Source: Rhodoferax sp. OV413
GTDB taxonomy: Bacteria > Pseudomonadota > Gammaproteobacteria > Burkholderiales > Burkholderiaceae_C
NCBI RefSeq assembly: GCF_900104385.1
Contig: NZ_FNJA01000005.1
Location: 248,001 to 312,000, forward strand
Length of the DNA stretch: 64,000 nt
Direction: 5' to 3'
In this document: positions 62,881 to 64,000 of the stretch, in pieces
Layout: each line of letters opens with the position of its first letter
Numbering within the stretch: the first letter of the stretch is position 1
Position numbers and translations under genes: made by a program
Notes under the pieces: generated by a model
The model's input: only the letters and a program-made list of their open reading frames with translations
The model's database searches: none
Told to the model about the DNA's origin: nothing

Positions 62881-63681
62881 TCAACGTGTAGCAGTGGCGT
62901 GCACTTCGCTCAGCCAGTCGTGCAAACCGCACAGCAGCGCCTGAGGTTGATCCGCATGTACCCAGTGACCGGCATCGGGGATACGCCCGAACTCAGCCCC
63001 TGGAAATAGCGCCAGGATGCGGGCTTGCGACTCCTTTCGCAGGTAGTCAGACTCCTCTCCGCTCAGGAACAACGCCGGTCCCTCGTAGCATTTGTGCGGC
63101 AACGTCTCCGGGAATGCGCACAAATCCGGCATACAGACGGCCGTAGCCATCAAATTGAGACGCCAGTCAAAACGCTCGTTGTGGCGCCGCAAGTTCTGCA
63201 TCAGAAAGTTCTGCGAGATATCCGGTCGCAGGCTGCTGGCCAGCGCTTCGCGGAACTGCCGGCGTGCTGCGGCAGCTGCCGCGGCTAAATCCAGGCTGCG
63301 CATGGCCGTTACATAGGCGGAGAACTGTTCGGCATAGTGTTCCGGTGCAATGTCGATCACGGCAACGCCACCGACGAGTTCCGGATGGCTCAAGGCCAAT
63401 GTCATAGCGGTCTTACCACCCATGCTGTGGCCGACCAGGATCGGCCGCTGCAGCTGTTCGCGTTCGATCAGGGCCTTCACATCGAGCGCCATCTTGGGAT
63501 ATGACATGGTGTCCGACCAAGGCGAAGCGCCATGGTTTCGGGCGTCGGGCAGATAGACGCGGTAGCGGGTGGCCAGCGAGCGCGCAACCTCGCTCCAGTT
63601 GCAGCCGGCGCCGAACAGGCCGTGCAGAATCACCACGGGTGGTCCCGCTCCCAGGGCCTCACAGGCTAGCTCGATGGGCAT
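62881..63681 (-). CDS. alpha/beta hydrolase (YbfF-like esterase)
   Basis: A 266-aa soluble hydrolase. The oxyanion region is ILHGLFGAGCNW, the nucleophile elbow is VGHSMGGKTAMTLA, the acid region LFLSGEESDYL, and the catalytic His is in IPDAGHWVHADQP. It resembles YbfF and similar acyl-CoA or small ester hydrolases. The start MPIELACEA (63681) is 11 bases after the lpdA stop. A housekeeping role for the complex, such as removal of wrong acyl groups, is speculation. Confidence 0.9.
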   Translation of the reverse strand: MPIELACEALGAGPPVVILHGLFGAGCNWSEVARSLATRYRVYLPDARNHGASPWSDTMSYPKMALDVKALIEREQLQRPILVGHSMGGKTAMTLALSHPELVGGVAVIDIAPEHYAEQFSAYVTAMRSLDLAAAAAAARRQFREALASSLRPDISQNFLMQNLRRHNERFDWRLNLMATAVCMPDLCAFPETLPHKCYEGPALFLSGEESDYLRKESQARILALFPGAEFGRIPDAGHWVHADQPQALLCGLHDWLSEVHATATR

Positions 63682-63692
63682 GGTGCGGTGGC

Positions 63693-64000
63693 CTATTTCT
63701 TCTTTGCTGGCGGCAGATCGGTGCAATGCCCTTCGAAGACCTCGGCGGCCATGCCGATGGACTCGCCCAGCGTTGGGTGCGGGTGGATGGTCTTACCGAT
63801 GTCGGCCGGCTCGCAGCCCATCTCGATGGCCAGACAGACCTCGCTGATCAGGTCACCCGCATGCGTACCGACAATGCTGCCGCCGATCACGCGGTGCGTG
63901 GCTTCGTCGAACAGCAGCTTGGTGAAGCCCTCGTCGCGGCCATTGGCGATGGCCCGGCCCGATGCCGCCCAGGGAAACACCGCCTTGCCGATCTTGATGC
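63693..64000 (-). CDS. lpdA: dihydrolipoyl dehydrogenase (E3), C-terminal part cut by window edge
   Basis: About 100 C-terminal residues of an E3 flavoprotein. The dimerisation domain shows AVFPWAASGRAIANG, KLLFDEATHRVIGGSIVG and the catalytic HPHPTLGES (the His/Glu pair acting in disulfide reduction). It reoxidises lipoyl groups of pyruvate, 2-oxoglutarate or acetoin dehydrogenase complexes. Which complex is meant depends on genes to the right of the window. Confidence 0.94.
   Translation of the reverse strand, partial: IKIGKAVFPWAASGRAIANGRDEGFTKLLFDEATHRVIGGSIVGTHAGDLISEVCLAIEMGCEPADIGKTIHPHPTLGESIGMAAEVFEGHCTDLPPAKKK

Noticed and set aside
60654-62891. Plus-strand open frame of 745 codons opposite maeB
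   Set aside because: Same effect of codon bias; maeB is complete and clear on the minus strand, and the antisense translation is His/Arg/Gly-rich and meaningless.

Overview
The window is a gene-dense chromosomal segment of a high-GC betaproteobacterium, most likely Comamonadaceae (Rhodoferax/Polaromonas-like). The assignment rests on gene order (mla-ibaG-murA-his; pilMNOPQ-aroK-aroB-dgt divergent from a PBP1A gene; cyaY/lptM/lysA; ccs genes next to cytochrome c4 and engB) and on a short palindromic repeat, seen six times here, of a kind I associate with this family. No rRNA, tRNA, prophage or CRISPR was seen. Most of the content is core metabolism and envelope biogenesis.

Layout. 1-9.8 kb (minus): mlaF-mlaE-mlaD-mlaA-mlaC-mlaB (retrograde phospholipid transport), an aminotransferase, a 270-bp terminal-inverted-repeat element, an ABC-2 exporter pair, ibaG, murA, hisG and the start of hisD. 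9.8-16.2 kb (minus): gltB-gltD (glutamate synthase) with an intrinsic terminator that runs into the mlaF start. 16.2-17.1 kb: a REP-associated tyrosine transposase gene (RAYT) framed by a perfect 19-bp inverted repeat. 17.2-18.5 kb (plus): a methyltransferase and a DUF1059 protein. 18.6-30.2 kb (minus): pilM-N-O-P-Q, a Big_1-type lipoprotein, aroK, aroB, dgt, an unknown protein, a DUF1415 protein and a Methyltransf_32 protein. 30.4-34.8 kb: PBP1A, cyaY (minus), lptM and lysA. 34.8-40.7 kb (minus): msrPQ, the system II cytochrome c maturation pair and cytochrome c4. 40.8-48.2 kb: engB, two LpxL-like acyltransferases (minus), metK behind a SAM-II-like riboswitch, a duplicated remnant of the metK 3' end, a Bcr/CflA exporter, galE (minus) and an esterase.

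48.3-64 kb (minus) is the most distinctive part. It is an uninterrupted co-directional run: lpdA (cut by the window edge), an alpha/beta hydrolase, maeB, lipA, dctA, a type II NADH dehydrogenase gene, phaA, phaB, a phasin-like gene, cioA, cioB, dctB and dctD. Read as a pathway, it imports C4-dicarboxylates (DctA under DctB/DctD), decarboxylates malate to pyruvate (MaeB), supports a lipoyl-dependent dehydrogenase complex (LipA, Lpd), stores acetyl-CoA as polyhydroxybutyrate (PhaAB plus the phasin-like protein) and disposes of excess NADH through non-proton-pumping NDH-2 and a bd/CIO-type oxidase. That linkage is an inference from gene order.

Non-coding points of note: a palindromic repeat that supplies start codons and signal-peptide or N-terminal residues (hisD, mlaA), C-terminal residues (gltB, msrQ) and terminators (lysA, perhaps aroB); the TIR element at 4431-4700; the SAM-II-like aptamer before metK; and the 42-bp diverged echo of the metK 3' end at 44792-44833.
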